From NCBI RefSeq assembly GCF_000003815.2, contig NC_049990.1:21789797-21825722 (forward strand): a stretch of DNA of 35,926 bases, given 5' to 3'. Numbering within the stretch: position 1 is the stretch's first letter; each line of letters begins with the position of its first letter. The stretch comes from Branchiostoma floridae. Taxonomy: Eukaryota; Chordata; Leptocardii; Amphioxiformes; Branchiostomatidae. Below the pieces are notes generated by a model. It did not search any database. It saw only the letters and a list, made by a program, of their open reading frames with translations, and was not told the origin of the DNA. Positions 11,705 through 22,690 of the stretch are shown here, piece after piece. Position numbers and translations under genes: made by a program.

Positions 11705-13785
11705 ACATGTTTATTCAAATTATTGTCAACTGAAATGCTCCTTAAGTTTGCTATATAGAGTGCTCTACCTGTAGTTCTTCTTTTATTCAATGCAGTTTCA
11801 TAAATGTATGTCCTTTTCTTTGTGAATGTGACACTATTCAATCTTCTATTGTTCAGTTAGTAAAAAAACATCATACGTTATGTACATTTCATTGTGATTG
11901 TGACACTATTGGAAACGTACCAAAAAACTATTCAGTTATGGTAGTATAACTAAACAGAACTGAAAGGGGGGACTAGTCAATCTTCTATTGTTCAGTTAGT
12001 AAAAAAAAAATATCACACAGTTTTTCACATGTGCTTTTGTATGGTGGGTAGCATGCCAGTATGTTGTGTGTTTTGAATTAGACAAAGATTGGACGTTTCT
12101 GTTTGTCCTGTGCCATGGCAAACTGAGGTGTGGACCTGCCAGCATTAGTCAAAGAATAAGAACACAAGGGGTTCCTTTATCAAGTTCAGGCAAGCTTCCA
12201 AGACTAAGTTTTCTTCTTTTATTGACCTTGCAGCTTGTGACTTCACAAGCATTCCTTTTGTACATACTAGAGTCACAAAGGAGTTCTGTGAGTTGAAAGT
12301 TTGTATTGGCAGAGGCAATCCCAGTTAATCAGTTTGGTGAGTGTTCCATGATGATAGATCATCAGGCTCTTACTTGCCTAAGTCTTGTTGAAGAAAGGGT
12401 TAAGTTTTAACAGGTGTGCAGGGCATGTGTATGCGGGTCATTATATACAAGCACAGCACTGCCCCCTAGCAATTAGAGCTAAACTGCACCAGTCATACCA
12501 TTGTCAATTTTAGCTAACTTTCATATGACATTGAGTCACAGCCTTTTTTCCCAATTTGACAACCCTGTCAAGATAAAGTTATCATAAAATGACTGGGTTT
12601 TTGGAATTAGATTTTGAGTGTGAACATGTCATTTTATTGTATTGTAACAGTGAATGATTTTGAATAAGTCAACCTTTCTGGCCTTTTTACAATATTTTGT
12701 ATCATTTTTACAATGTTTCCTGCAAAATGAAGCAAATTTTTCCATTGTAATTTTGAACTGTTAGGGATGAAAACAAATTTGTTACATTTGTTGCTTCAGC
12801 AATATCTTGCACTAGAAGAATGTAGTATTGTGTCACAGCCCTATGTGCAGGTCTGCCTCCTATCTGAAATGTCAAGTACTGTATTAAGTCTCAGTCTGCT
12901 AATGTCCCTAAGACTCGTTTTCATCCACAATAACAACATCATGTTACAATGTGTTGATGTAAAGCATCATTTTTGAATAGTCTGAATACACCTTGGGATT
13001 TGTCATAATTTCCCTTCATTTGTGCAATGCAGAAATTGCTCTATAGGAACTTTTCAAACAATTGAGAGTTACTGCCATGAATTAGCTTATTCAGTTATTG
13101 CCAGCTTGATTAATGCTATTGTATTACAGACAAATAGCTATTTCTAACTTTCAGAAATTTGTCCTTTCTATGTTTTCCTTGTTATTCCCATTGCAAAACT
13201 ATGATATTTATATTCCAGAAAGCTAGCAATCTAGAATATCTTGGGTTGAAACCACCAACAGAACATATAGTCTAGGAAAATTGCTTTTATTATAGATAGA
13301 CAAGGCTATTTGACATTACGGTTACCTGATACAGAATAATGGTCTCCCGATAGACTGCCAACTGCCCATTATTAGGGAAGTTATATTCCCTCCTGGCAGC
13401 ACATATTGATCATGCGTCAAGTTTATTGCAGATTGGGAGGGTACTGACGTGAAAGGTTGCCGTTTCGTGAGACCTTTAGTTGCTGGCGGAGTACATTTGC
13501 GTGCAGCATGAAGTATATTTGGATCAGTCATACGTGGGTTTCTACATGCCAAGCATACTAATAGTATGCTCAGTATAGTCAAGTTGTATTGATTTTATTG
13601 TTAAAAATTTCAAAAGGCTCATACAAACTTGGAAGCTAGTCAAGACAAAATGAATATTGATAAGCCTTCAGAAAATATAAAAACTTGTGCTGATACAAAT
13701 GTAGCTGATGTATTGCATGTGCATCCTTAGTTTTAATTGTCACCGTATGCATGCTATATTGCTGTTGCTAACATTATTTTCATAA
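11705..13785. other. Non-coding stretch with a 139-bp-spaced duplication
   Basis: A run of about 31 bp beginning TCAATCTTCTATTGTTCAG is repeated at 11838 and 11977, each followed by an A tract. The rest is AT-rich with no supported exon. Around 13320-13540 the composition becomes richer in CpG, but no splice-bounded frame is apparent. Confidence 0.5.
11838..12009. repeat. Local duplication, period 139 bp
   Basis: Copies starting at 11838 and 11977 share about 31 bp and then poly-A. The intervening sequence repeats TGTGACACTATT (11827 and 11899). Confidence 0.7.
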
Positions 13786-15901
13786 TTGCTGTTAATTATG
13801 TATTACCAAGTGAAGCGGATCATATTTTGCCTGGGGTTGAGGAGAAATGATATGTCTGCATTATTAGATATTGAGTACGGGAATGACGCACATAGGCGGT
13901 ACCTCATTATTCACTTCCATTGTTTTTCTGACAGCAAAATGGGCAGCAATAACGTCACAGCTGCAGCTGTATTGGGAAGATGTCAGAACTGGTTGCAAAT
14001 GATCGCTTTATTTCAATTCATGCGCCGGAGGAATTCTAATTTGTAGTGATCCAGTATTTGGCTCTTCTTGCCTTGTTTTGTCTAATTCCACTTGAAAAAT
14101 GGATGATTTTGTAAAAAAAAAAGAGTCATGTTTTCAAATTTAGTTCATCGTATTAATTCAGGCCTGGTCAAATTGTGTATTGTAGAGTTCTCGTTGCAAA
14201 TCTTGTGATACACAGTTTACATCTTAGATATGCCTGCTATTACTGTATATTTTTTTGAAAGGGTTGCTTTAAATTTATAAAGTTACTGTTGGCACTTTAT
14301 GGATTGAACATTAACCATTAGAAGTTAATGATGCAGCATTATTTGATATTGCTGTCCAACAAATTTCACTTCTAATCCCTTTTTATTGATTTAGCAAATG
14401 CCAGGTCAACCAGGAAAAAACCTTCTGTTGTACATCAAAGATCCAGTATTATCAGTATGCAATTCAAAAATTTGTCATGGAGACAGTGGAAGACAATTAA
14501 GGTTTTGCGTTTGCAAAGCATACTACCTGTGAAAGAAGCTGATTTACTTCCTAGAAATTAGAATATAAGATTTGTATTTTATCAAGACCTCTTTTGAACT
14601 TAAGTGAATCCAACTTCCAACAATTTTGATTTTTTTTTCCTTTTTGTTGGGTGAATTGTCCTTTTTGTTAGGTGAAAAGTCGCTTTTACATATACCACCT
14701 TTCCATATGCTGTTATGATGTAACATGTCCGTAAGCAGGGAGATAAAGAAGAGTAATGGATGTCTCCAGGCTGTGCCCACCTGTGAGCACCTGAAGGCAT
14801 ACCTGTCACAACTAAAAGATTCCAGGTATCAAAACAAATGGCAGTTAGTCTAGCCCTCGTCATGTGTGATGAATGACTATCACAGATCTCCTGATCCAAC
14901 CAGCAGGTTGAAATTCCTGTCTGGAATCCCCATACGACTTACCTGTTAGGGCAAAGATGGGGTTGAGATTTACCATCAGGTATAGAAGGTTTTAATATTT
15001 TTCTTGTATTTTAAACTCTATTTGTAGCATATTCAATACCTATACACACCACCATGCATAGAAAATATTGGTGTCAAACTTTATTTTGATGATGGCTGCA
15101 ATGATAGATTTAACTGCCAGATTGCATGCTTACTTGCCCAATAGTTGCTGTAAATTCTATGAGTGATCAATAATTCTAATGCGTAGACAAAGTATGCACA
15201 TGCAAATCTATAGGCAAAGTTATTGTGTAGAATAGCAAACAAAGCTTGAGTCTTTGTGTGAGTGCGTATAGAGGCGATCTACTTTATGAAGTGCAGCCTT
15301 TTGAAAAGTGTGTTTGAAGTTCACAAGGTGTCATTGTGAATTAGTAGATATTGTTACATATAATCTCCAGGTCGATCTGCATCTACCCCAGACTACCAGA
15401 TAAAGGCATTTTGAATCTTTGTTAATGAAATGACCCCAGTTTGGTACATATGAAATATGATGAATACATCCCAGGTGAATATACATGGCACATATACATA
15501 GGGCATTTAGGGGACTTGCCCTCCCATGAGATTATACAAAAATCGATCTAGTGCCTTAATGCATTCATAATTCCTCGGCCAGGTATTAACTGGTTATGTT
15601 ACGTGCCCAAATCCAGCTCAGTGAGGTTGTATGTTTCCCTTGGGTCTGTTCCGTAGGGTATTTCGTTAACGTAGTTTCCCCAGGCTTCCTTAGCTCCATT
15701 CGCCCCCACAGAGAGTCAATTTGTCTTCACCTGGTATTAGAAGCAGTAATACTGGAGTGCTCCCGTTTCCATTATGATGTAAAGGACTTGACATCAAGGA
15801 CTTGGCTTTCTAGCTAGCCATTTCAGGAGAGAGGCTCATGAGGGGGAGTTGTAGAACCTAATGCATGTTTCATGACACTTTCCAGAATATGGAGCAATGT
15901 C
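13786..15901. other. Non-coding stretch, no supported gene
   Basis: Contains a GC-richer island at about 13810-14045 (see findings), an approximately 21-bp tandem duplicate at 14639-14680, and otherwise AT-rich sequence up to the assembly gap. The 86-codon open frame over 13786-14046 has no recognisable domain. Confidence 0.45.
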
Positions 15902-16308
15902 NNNNNNNNNNNNNNNNNNNNNNNNNNNNNNNNNNNNNNNNNNNNNNNNNNNNNNNNNNNNNNNNNNNNNNNNNNNNNNNNNNNNNNNNNNNNNNNNNNN
16001 NNNNNNNNNNNNNNNNNNNNNNNNNNNNNNNNNNNNNNNNNNNNNNNNNNNNNNNNNNNNNNNNNNNNNNNNNNNNNNNNNNNNNNNNNNNNNNNNNNNN
16101 NNNNNNNNNNNNNNNNNNNNNNNNNNNNNNNNNNNNNNNNNNNNNNNNNNNNNNNNNNNNNNNNNNNNNNNNNNNNNNNNNNNNNNNNNNNNNNNNNNNN
16201 NNNNNNNNNNNNNNNNNNNNNNNNNNNNNNNNNNNNNNNNNNNNNNNNNNNNNNNNNNNNNNNNNNNNNNNNNNNNNNNNNNNNNNNNNNNNNNNNNNNN
16301 NNNNNNNN
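15902..16308. other. Assembly gap, 407 N
   Basis: Unsequenced. It lies about 465 bp upstream of the short-isoform start codon, so part of the promoter may be missing. Confidence 1.
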
Positions 16309-16319
16309 TGCATTGGTTT

Positions 16320-16773
16320 GTGAAGGACTAGATAATAGCTAGGTTGCTGCCACCTGATTTGATGAGTTTAGTTACCAAGGACGCGTGCTAAATCTACCCA
16401 GTATAACCGCCAAGTGACAGTCCTGTCCTTATTGTATATTATTACAATGAATGGATTTCTGCCAAGACGTGGTTGTGATGTGCATTGGTGCGAGTTTCCC
16501 CGCTGAGTTCTGATGGATAGCGCATAGCTACGGAGGATGAGCAGGGGCATTACGTATTCCCCACCAATCAGCGCACGGCTCCCAAACCTTCAACTGCCGC
16601 AACAACTTTGGATCTTGTAGTCAGTGTGCAGACGGTGCCGCCACGGTGTGCTGGGATGTAGGAATCTGCTCCTCTACGCTACAGCAATCAAAGAACTTCT
16701 TCCTGAAATTTCCCTATATATCCAAGAGACAAGGATACAGACTTAGTCTGTCCTGCTGACCAGTACTGTCAAC
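16320..16773 (+). promoter_or_regulatory. Putative promoter and 5' UTR of TSC22D short isoform
   Basis: This block is richer in CpG than the flanking introns and ends at the start codon at 16774. A CCAAT box lies at 16562-16566 within CACCAATCAGCGC. A TATATAT string at about 16713 is probably too near the ATG to act as a TATA box. A start-stop upstream ORF (ATGTAG) occurs at 16656-16661 and would be in the leader if transcription starts near the CCAAT box. The transcription start is not determined, and promoter activity is inferred from composition, the CCAAT box and the position ahead of a coding first exon. Confidence 0.5.
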
Positions 16774-16940
16774 ATGGGGAGCATAACTAAAGGACCGGAC
16801 AACATGAAGTACCTGAAGATGAAGCTGGACAATGGCTATCATATGACGGACGCCACCTTTAAGACGGAGCTCGGCATCCCCTATTTTTCCAACAATAATG
16901 TGGACCCTGCATATGTCAGCCTTCTCTTACTGCTTAACAG
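16774..16940 (+). CDS. TSC22D: TSC22-domain gene, short-isoform first coding exon
   Basis: The exon runs from ATG at 16774 in strong Kozak context (A at -3, G at +4) to AACAG followed by the donor GTAGGA. It encodes 55 residues plus two bases, beginning MGSITKGPDNMKYLKMKLDN and ending AYVSLLLLLN. Its phase-2 end joins cleanly to the exon at 28026, giving LLLLN-S-ATNAPNVV. TSC22D1 and TSC22D3 (GILZ) in vertebrates and bunched in flies use alternative short first exons in the same arrangement; their N-termini diverge greatly, and this one does not match those I know beyond a KLDN string also seen near the TSC box of vertebrate short forms. These proteins act as leucine-zipper dimers in transcriptional and growth control. 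Assignment rests on phase, strand, promoter-like upstream sequence and family architecture; the 11-kb intron is not verified by transcript. Confidence 0.65.
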
Positions 16941-17486
16941 GTAGGAAGGAAATCGTGTAGTGCTTGTGGGCTTTGGTTTTCCTTTTGCATGTTGATGTTC
17001 TTGTTGGTATTCAGGAGGAGTACTCAAGAACTGGTCTATTTTTAGCTGCGTAGTCTTGACGCCTTGAAGTATATTCCATAAATATTACATATCAAGTCTT
17101 TTCTCAATAGAATTCCTTTCTATTAAATACCTCAAGCATAATGTTTCTTTACCTAAGTATGCGAAATCATTTTGTAGCATTTTTTTTTGTGGCATTATTT
17201 TCTTGAATTTCTACAGAGTTGATTTCATATTCAGAGATATATTTCATTACAACACTATTGTGATGTCTGTTTTAATCCTTTTATATGTTCCATAATGAAC
17301 CATATACTTGTCATTTGATAGAAAAGGTAGAATTCACATTTAAATCATCCATGTTACAATAATTCCAATAAATGTCTAGGGTACATATAAGAAATGTTCA
17401 TCATACAAATCTATCAAGATGATTTGAATAGTTAAATATGTGTATAATTGTTTAATTTACTACCAAATTGTATGTGTATAATAGAG

Positions 17487-17721
17487 TCCTAAATCTGAAG
17501 ATGACAGTGTGTATAACGCAGCTAACGGAAATCTTGTCCCCATACCTCCATATGCCAAGAGACCTTCGGCTAGTTCCAAGAAAATTGCTTTTTCCCCTGA
17601 AGAATTCATTGCATATCAAAGGCTATCCTCAGTTGACTTGGATTTGAATGCAAATTCTCAAGAAATCATTCTTAAATCTTTTGATGTTAAGAAACTGGTA
17701 TGGAGATTCATGCTGTGGTAG
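17487..17721 (+). CDS. Candidate alternative exon, function unknown
   Basis: An open frame from 17485 to a TAG at 17719-17721 follows an AG acceptor (17485-17486) and matches the phase-2 exit of exon 16774-16940. The join would give a protein of about 133 residues. The peptide (PKSEDDSVYNAANGNL, then PIPPYAKRPSASSKKI, a SPEEFIAYQRL stretch and an acidic DLDLNANSQEI segment) has normal protein-like composition. It could end at its own stop as an alternative terminal exon, or use the GTATGG donor at 17698 in phase 0, which would not be frame-compatible with 28026. The acceptor has a poor pyrimidine tract and no AATAAA follows closely. I do not recognise a domain. It may be a chance frame. Confidence 0.35.
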
Positions 17722-20116
17722 ATACCTAATGTAAATGATGTTATAGTTATTATCATCTAACTGCTACCAACAAAATTGCAGGGATGCAATCTGGATATAA
17801 TGCGAAATGGATTCCTGGGCCTTCTGCTTTGTGTCTTCATTAATGTGTTATCTCCCATCTTCCAATTTTCTAAATAGGCGCATCTTCTTTTCCTTGTAAA
17901 ATCCCTTAAGATGCGAAGGCTCATTTTATTGCAACCAAATGCAGTTTCGTATTCTTAAGAGGGCTATTACCAGTCTCCGAGCCTTTAAAGCTTTATGAAT
18001 ATTTAGATCCTTTCTTTGAAGGTCTTGGATTGCTATGCACTTAAAATACATGGAGGAATGCATTGGGAAGATCAGTCAAAGTAAATTGCAAAGAAACGGA
18101 TGTGGATTTTACATATGAATGTCATGTGAACTATAAGTGTGGTATTTTTAGACTTCTAAAGCAAGACGGATGCATTTTACATGGGCAAATTCACCTTGCA
18201 GTGCCACCTCAATGTGGAATAGCATCATTATGAATATGGAATAGCTTAAAAGGCTTTGAACCTCCATATAGCTGATGAAGTATGGTGTCAACCTTAATGC
18301 GCTGTGGTAATCTTGTAACACAGACGTGCCCCTTTGACACGGAGTCTTAAGATGTAGCGGCAGGTGGCGGCCTGTTTCAGGTGATAAGGAGTCTTCTCCA
18401 TTACTGATGGTGTGTTCATGTTCTTAGGCTAAGTAAAGGGCAGGTTCTTCCTTTGCTTAGTTGGAAGTGTCTGCCTGTACAGTGTGATAAAGCAGGGTAT
18501 TAAAAGCCAGTCATGCCCGAGGTACTTTCTACCTACACATGGGATTGCCACTTGTCTTGTGACTTAAGATGATGGATATCTTAGCAGTGTGCTTAAGCCC
18601 TTAACTCTGACTTTTCTAGACGCAAAGAGCCTCACTGATTACTATTGAGAGTTTTCAGAACTAGGAGTATGTTTAAGAATTAGTGCTGAGTTGCTGACAA
18701 CCTTAGCTTGCTTATGTATTCTGAACTGGCGTTTTTCTCCCAGAAAAGGACCAAGGAATACAGTTGTAGATATTTACAATGTCATCAACAAAGTGTGAAA
18801 TTCTAAAGGTGTAAAAACTGTTATAAGAAATGAAAATATGTCGGCTATACAGGTGCGTACGTGTCAGCTATTCCTCTTGGGAAAGGGTGTGGTTATACCA
18901 TAAAGAAAGGTATTGACCCATATACAGTAGAAGCTTATAAAGTATTTATGATTTGGAACATTCGAGCGACTGTCTAATTGTCTCAAGTTCAGTTACTTTG
19001 AACAAAAGTTTGCTATTGTCTGAGCTGGTGTCTTCTACATATACACAGCAACACATTTAAAAAATGGTATCTCGTAAAACACTGTATTCTGCATAATGAT
19101 GTAGTCTGCACCAATAAAGGTTGTTAGATTTGCTGTATGCTGTTTTCAGTAGGCAAATCCAGCTTTGAAGATACATGTAGTTCCACTTCCAAACCATAAA
19201 ACTACCACAATGTGAACTATACATTACAAGTGTGTAGGCGGAATACCAGATTTCATTTCATTGCAACTTCTAGTCAGGAAATTGTTATTACCAAGATACC
19301 ATCTGCACACAAAGCCCACGACAGGTGGTCCAGACACAGATGAAAGTTTTTCTACATCGCTGTAATCTAGAAAATGACTGTATACATAGGCGTATGTAAT
19401 ACTATCGAGCACCGTTCCGGAAAATTACAGCTGCTGAAATTGAAGTAGATAGGAATGAAAATTTAATATTTTTAGACTACAGCTAGAGTGTCACAAGAAT
19501 TTTAGTTGCTAACTCTGAAAGTGTGCAGAATTGATTTCACTTCATGGTGTTTGAAGAAAGTAGTCTGTAAGGCTTTCAAGAATTTTCAAGAATTCTTTTT
19601 TTTTTACTCCATACAAGAATCACAGTTGGTTGCAAGAACAAGCCCTCACTGGATCCCCTTCTTTGAGAGTTAGTGGAAGAACCCCTATGCAGGAAAATCA
19701 CTGCCAAGGAAAGCACATTTCCGTATATCTCCCACTCTTATCATGGTTCCCAAATGCCCAGTTCCTCTCTTAAATGGGAAATTTTGCCTGAAGGATGTAG
19801 AGAGAAATGTGTAGTGGGTCTGGTATAGCACTATAAGTACTTCCTCAAGATAAAACTGTCTGAGTTAAGGTAGTAATGGATGGAAATCAGGAACAGGATC
19901 TGGGAATGACAAACCTCAGCCTCCACAGCATATACTTCTGGCTTTCAGGGTATTTAACGGCAAAGTACATGTCTTAAATTTTCTCAGCTGGAGGCCCTTA
20001 TCTGTTCCCGTTGGCTGTGGCAGATGTAGAGTTTGTCATAGATTCCAAACAGGTAAACCTTTGAGGGATGTCACAGTTCAAATCACTGTGACTCGGGGCT
20101 CAGAGTGAATGATAGC
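17722..20116. other. TSC22D intron, no further exon seen
   Basis: Unique sequence downstream of the short-isoform first exon. The segment 17860-18420 is less AT-rich and looks high in complexity, a plausible place for intronic enhancers, but I see no motif cluster strong enough to annotate. A T9 run lies at about 19597. Confidence 0.45.
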
Positions 20117-20258
20117 CTGTCTGCCTCAGTTCAAGCTAACATTCATAATGCCTGTTTGAAAGAGTTTTTGCATGATGTAAAAATAAATATTCTGTCTGCC
20201 TAAGTTCAAGCTAACATTCATAAAGCCTTTTTGAAAGAGTTTCTGCATGATGCAAAGG
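20117..20258. repeat. Tandem duplication, 75-bp unit, two copies
   Basis: CTGTCTGCCTCAGTTCAAGC at 20117 recurs with one change at 20192, and similarity continues through AAAGAGTTTNTGCATGATG. Divergence is low, so the duplication is fairly recent. Confidence 0.85.
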
Positions 20259-20428
20259 TTTGTCTTGATGATGTCTTTGTGCATTCAGCCCGTGTCTTGA
20301 GATGTTGGAAACTGGAGGATTATGTTGGCACCAGTCCAGTTGCGTGTTGAGGTGCATTTATCCCTGGTGCTGAAAGGCCATCCATCTCATCTCTAATCAA
20401 TATTTCTGTCTCTTCAACCTTCACCGTG

Positions 20429-21212
20429 CATACAAACTGTACGTTTTATGTGACATCAGGCAGTTCTTCTGAAATTTCAGCCTTCCAGATGTATACTTAT
20501 TGCCAGGCAGGCAATATTTTATGCCTATAAGACAACTTGATGACAGTTCTGTCTTGGTTTTCGCTGAAGTGGTTATGCTAGGCTTGCTGTGCTCACTGTA
20601 TAATGGTCAAGAAGCTACTTTAAATTTCATACAAACTGTACATTTTATGTGGCATCAGGCAGTTCTTCTAAAATTTCAGCCTTCCAGATGTATACTTAGT
20701 ATAAAGCAGGCAATTTTTCATGCCCACAGGACAATTTGATGACATTTGTGTCTTGGTTTTCACTGACGTGGTTATGCTAGGCATTCTGCGCTCACTGTAT
20801 AATGGTCAAGAAGCTATACCCTTAAATTTCATACAAACTACATTTTATGTGACATCAGACAGTTCTTTTGAAATTTCAGCCTTCCAGATGTATACTTAGT
20901 AAGTTAGTGCAAGGCAGGCAATATTTCATGCCCACAACTCAAGACAATTTGATGACATTTCTGTCTCGACATGGTTAGACTAGGCATTCTGCGCTCACTT
21001 GATAATAGTCAAGAAGCTATACCCTTAAATTTCATACATTTTATGTGTCATCAGGCAGTTCTCTAAATTTTAGCCTTCCAGACGCATACTTTGTATGGCA
21101 GGTAATATTTCATGCCCACAAGACAACATTTCTGTCTTGGTTTCGCTGACGTGGTTAGACTACATTATGTAGGCTAGCTGTGCTCACTCTATGATTGTCA
21201 AAAAGCTATAGT
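20429..21212. repeat. Tandem array, about four units of 200 bp
   Basis: Units begin near 20429, 20628, 20830 and 21033 at CATACAAACT or CATACATTTT and end near 21212. Each contains the landmarks CAGCCTTCCAGA, GGCAATATTTCATGCC, TCTTGGTTTTCGCTGA and CTCACTGTATAATGGTCAAG. Later units carry small deletions. Open frames across it (20500-20739) contain the repeat and are not credible genes. It lies within the TSC22D intron. Confidence 0.9.
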
Positions 21213-22465
21213 TTCTGATTTCGTGTAAAGCAGTCAGCATTGAAATTAAAGCAAAATATTCCTCATGAAATGGAATCTTCACTACTAGTTATGCCAAAAA
21301 GCTGTTACTCAAGCAACAGTACTGGATATGATTTTGGAACTGGTTCCCTAGATGTCTAACCTTCATTGACGTTTCATTACTAGTTGAATGGGCATGTCAG
21401 TGCATAAGTAATCTGTAGGTAGGATAGCGATGCAGTGTTTTTATGTAGCGTTTCCCTTTTAGGCAGACTGGTCTGAACTGGTTTTGGCTGCTTTGCTCCA
21501 GTGTCAATGTCAATGTGTATTATTGTTTTTACTGATGGCATCCTAAGTATGTAGTCAATATATGTTATGTCAGCACACTGGTGATATACATGTAAGTCAA
21601 AGTGTTTTGTCTCCTTGGTAAAATCCAGCATCATTTGGCAATATCACACTTAATGTATATTTCCCTTTACAACTTATAAAGGTTTTTCTTCCATTATAGA
21701 TTGGAACTAGATTACATAAACACGTATCAGCACATACCATATTAGTTTTAAGAAAAAGGATCTGCTTTGCTAGCATTTGTCATTTTCTAGTTCTGGCATA
21801 CTTTTATTATAAAACAGGCATATTTTTCTAGTAAGTATGACTATCACTGGTTTCTCGTTGCTCTAACTATTGGTACTGAAAGTTCCCACAGATGACACAA
21901 GCTAAGATTGATAGAGGCCGACCCACGTGTGAACTTTGAGTGCAACTTGCATATGCAAGAGCATGACCTGCACTAAGGGAGTTTGTCAGTAGCCTAGTTT
22001 GTAAAACACAACTACATCCATCATGACAATTTGTAATGCCCTCCAAGGCCGTTAAATGGTCGAGCACCGCCTCTTTTTTATCTCATGTCCTAGATATCCT
22101 GTGGAGAATCAATATTTTTGCAAGGAAACGTGTTGTACCATGTGCGCAGTTTGGGCATTTATCTAGGCAACGGGGTCATTTGGACCATTTAGATGCAGTT
22201 TTTTTATCAAGATGATCTTTAAACTACTGGTGAAGGTAATGGTTAGAGTCATAGGCTTCTATGGAGAGTACAAGATGTAAGAATTTATGTCACTGCTTCA
22301 AGAGGGGCCCAGATCAATAAAAAGGATATGCAGAAATTCTGCTCCCTTGCGTTGGCGTAGTGCAAGTTGAATCTCAAGAGCAGGGCTCGTATTTCTCATT
22401 TTCTAAAAGATTCTTATCTACGTCTTAAGATTTGTGCGCTGCCAGCAAATTGCATTCTGACTCGC
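21213..22465. other. TSC22D intron, no gene seen
   Basis: AT-rich intronic sequence. It holds a 14-bp perfect palindrome CTTGCATATGCAAG at 21946-21959 and an isolated string at 22382 that starts like the left end of the 74-414 MITE (CAGGGCTCG) but then diverges. Confidence 0.45.
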
Positions 22466-22690
22466 GGACTACCCTAACAGATGAAACCGGATTGCTTCAT
22501 CAACTTGCGAAGTGGGAAACTAATTACATTACGGCTTACATCAAAGGGAGGTGTTGTAGTTGGCCTCTACTCCGAACCTCTGAACTACCCTAACAGATGA
22601 AACCGGATTGCCTCGTTAACTTCCGAAGTAGAACACTAATTACATTGAGGCGCACATCAAAGAGAGGTGTTGCGGTCTTGGCCCGAGTTC
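22466..22690. repeat. Tandem duplication, 116-bp unit, two copies
   Basis: CTACCCTAACAGATGAAACC begins at 22469 and again at 22585. The units share the landmarks ACTAATTACATT and ACATCAAAGNGAGGTGTTG and differ by scattered substitutions. Both are richer in GC than the flanks, which suggests an inserted sequence of foreign composition within the intron. Confidence 0.85.

Noticed and set aside
15865-16342. Long frames made mostly of X
   Set aside because: They cross an assembly gap and contain almost no real sequence; the same applies to frames across the gaps at 28541, 31468, 33768 and 34037.
20500-20739. 79-codon frame with internal similarity
   Set aside because: It is the translation of the 200-bp tandem repeat; neighbouring units carry frameshifts and stops.
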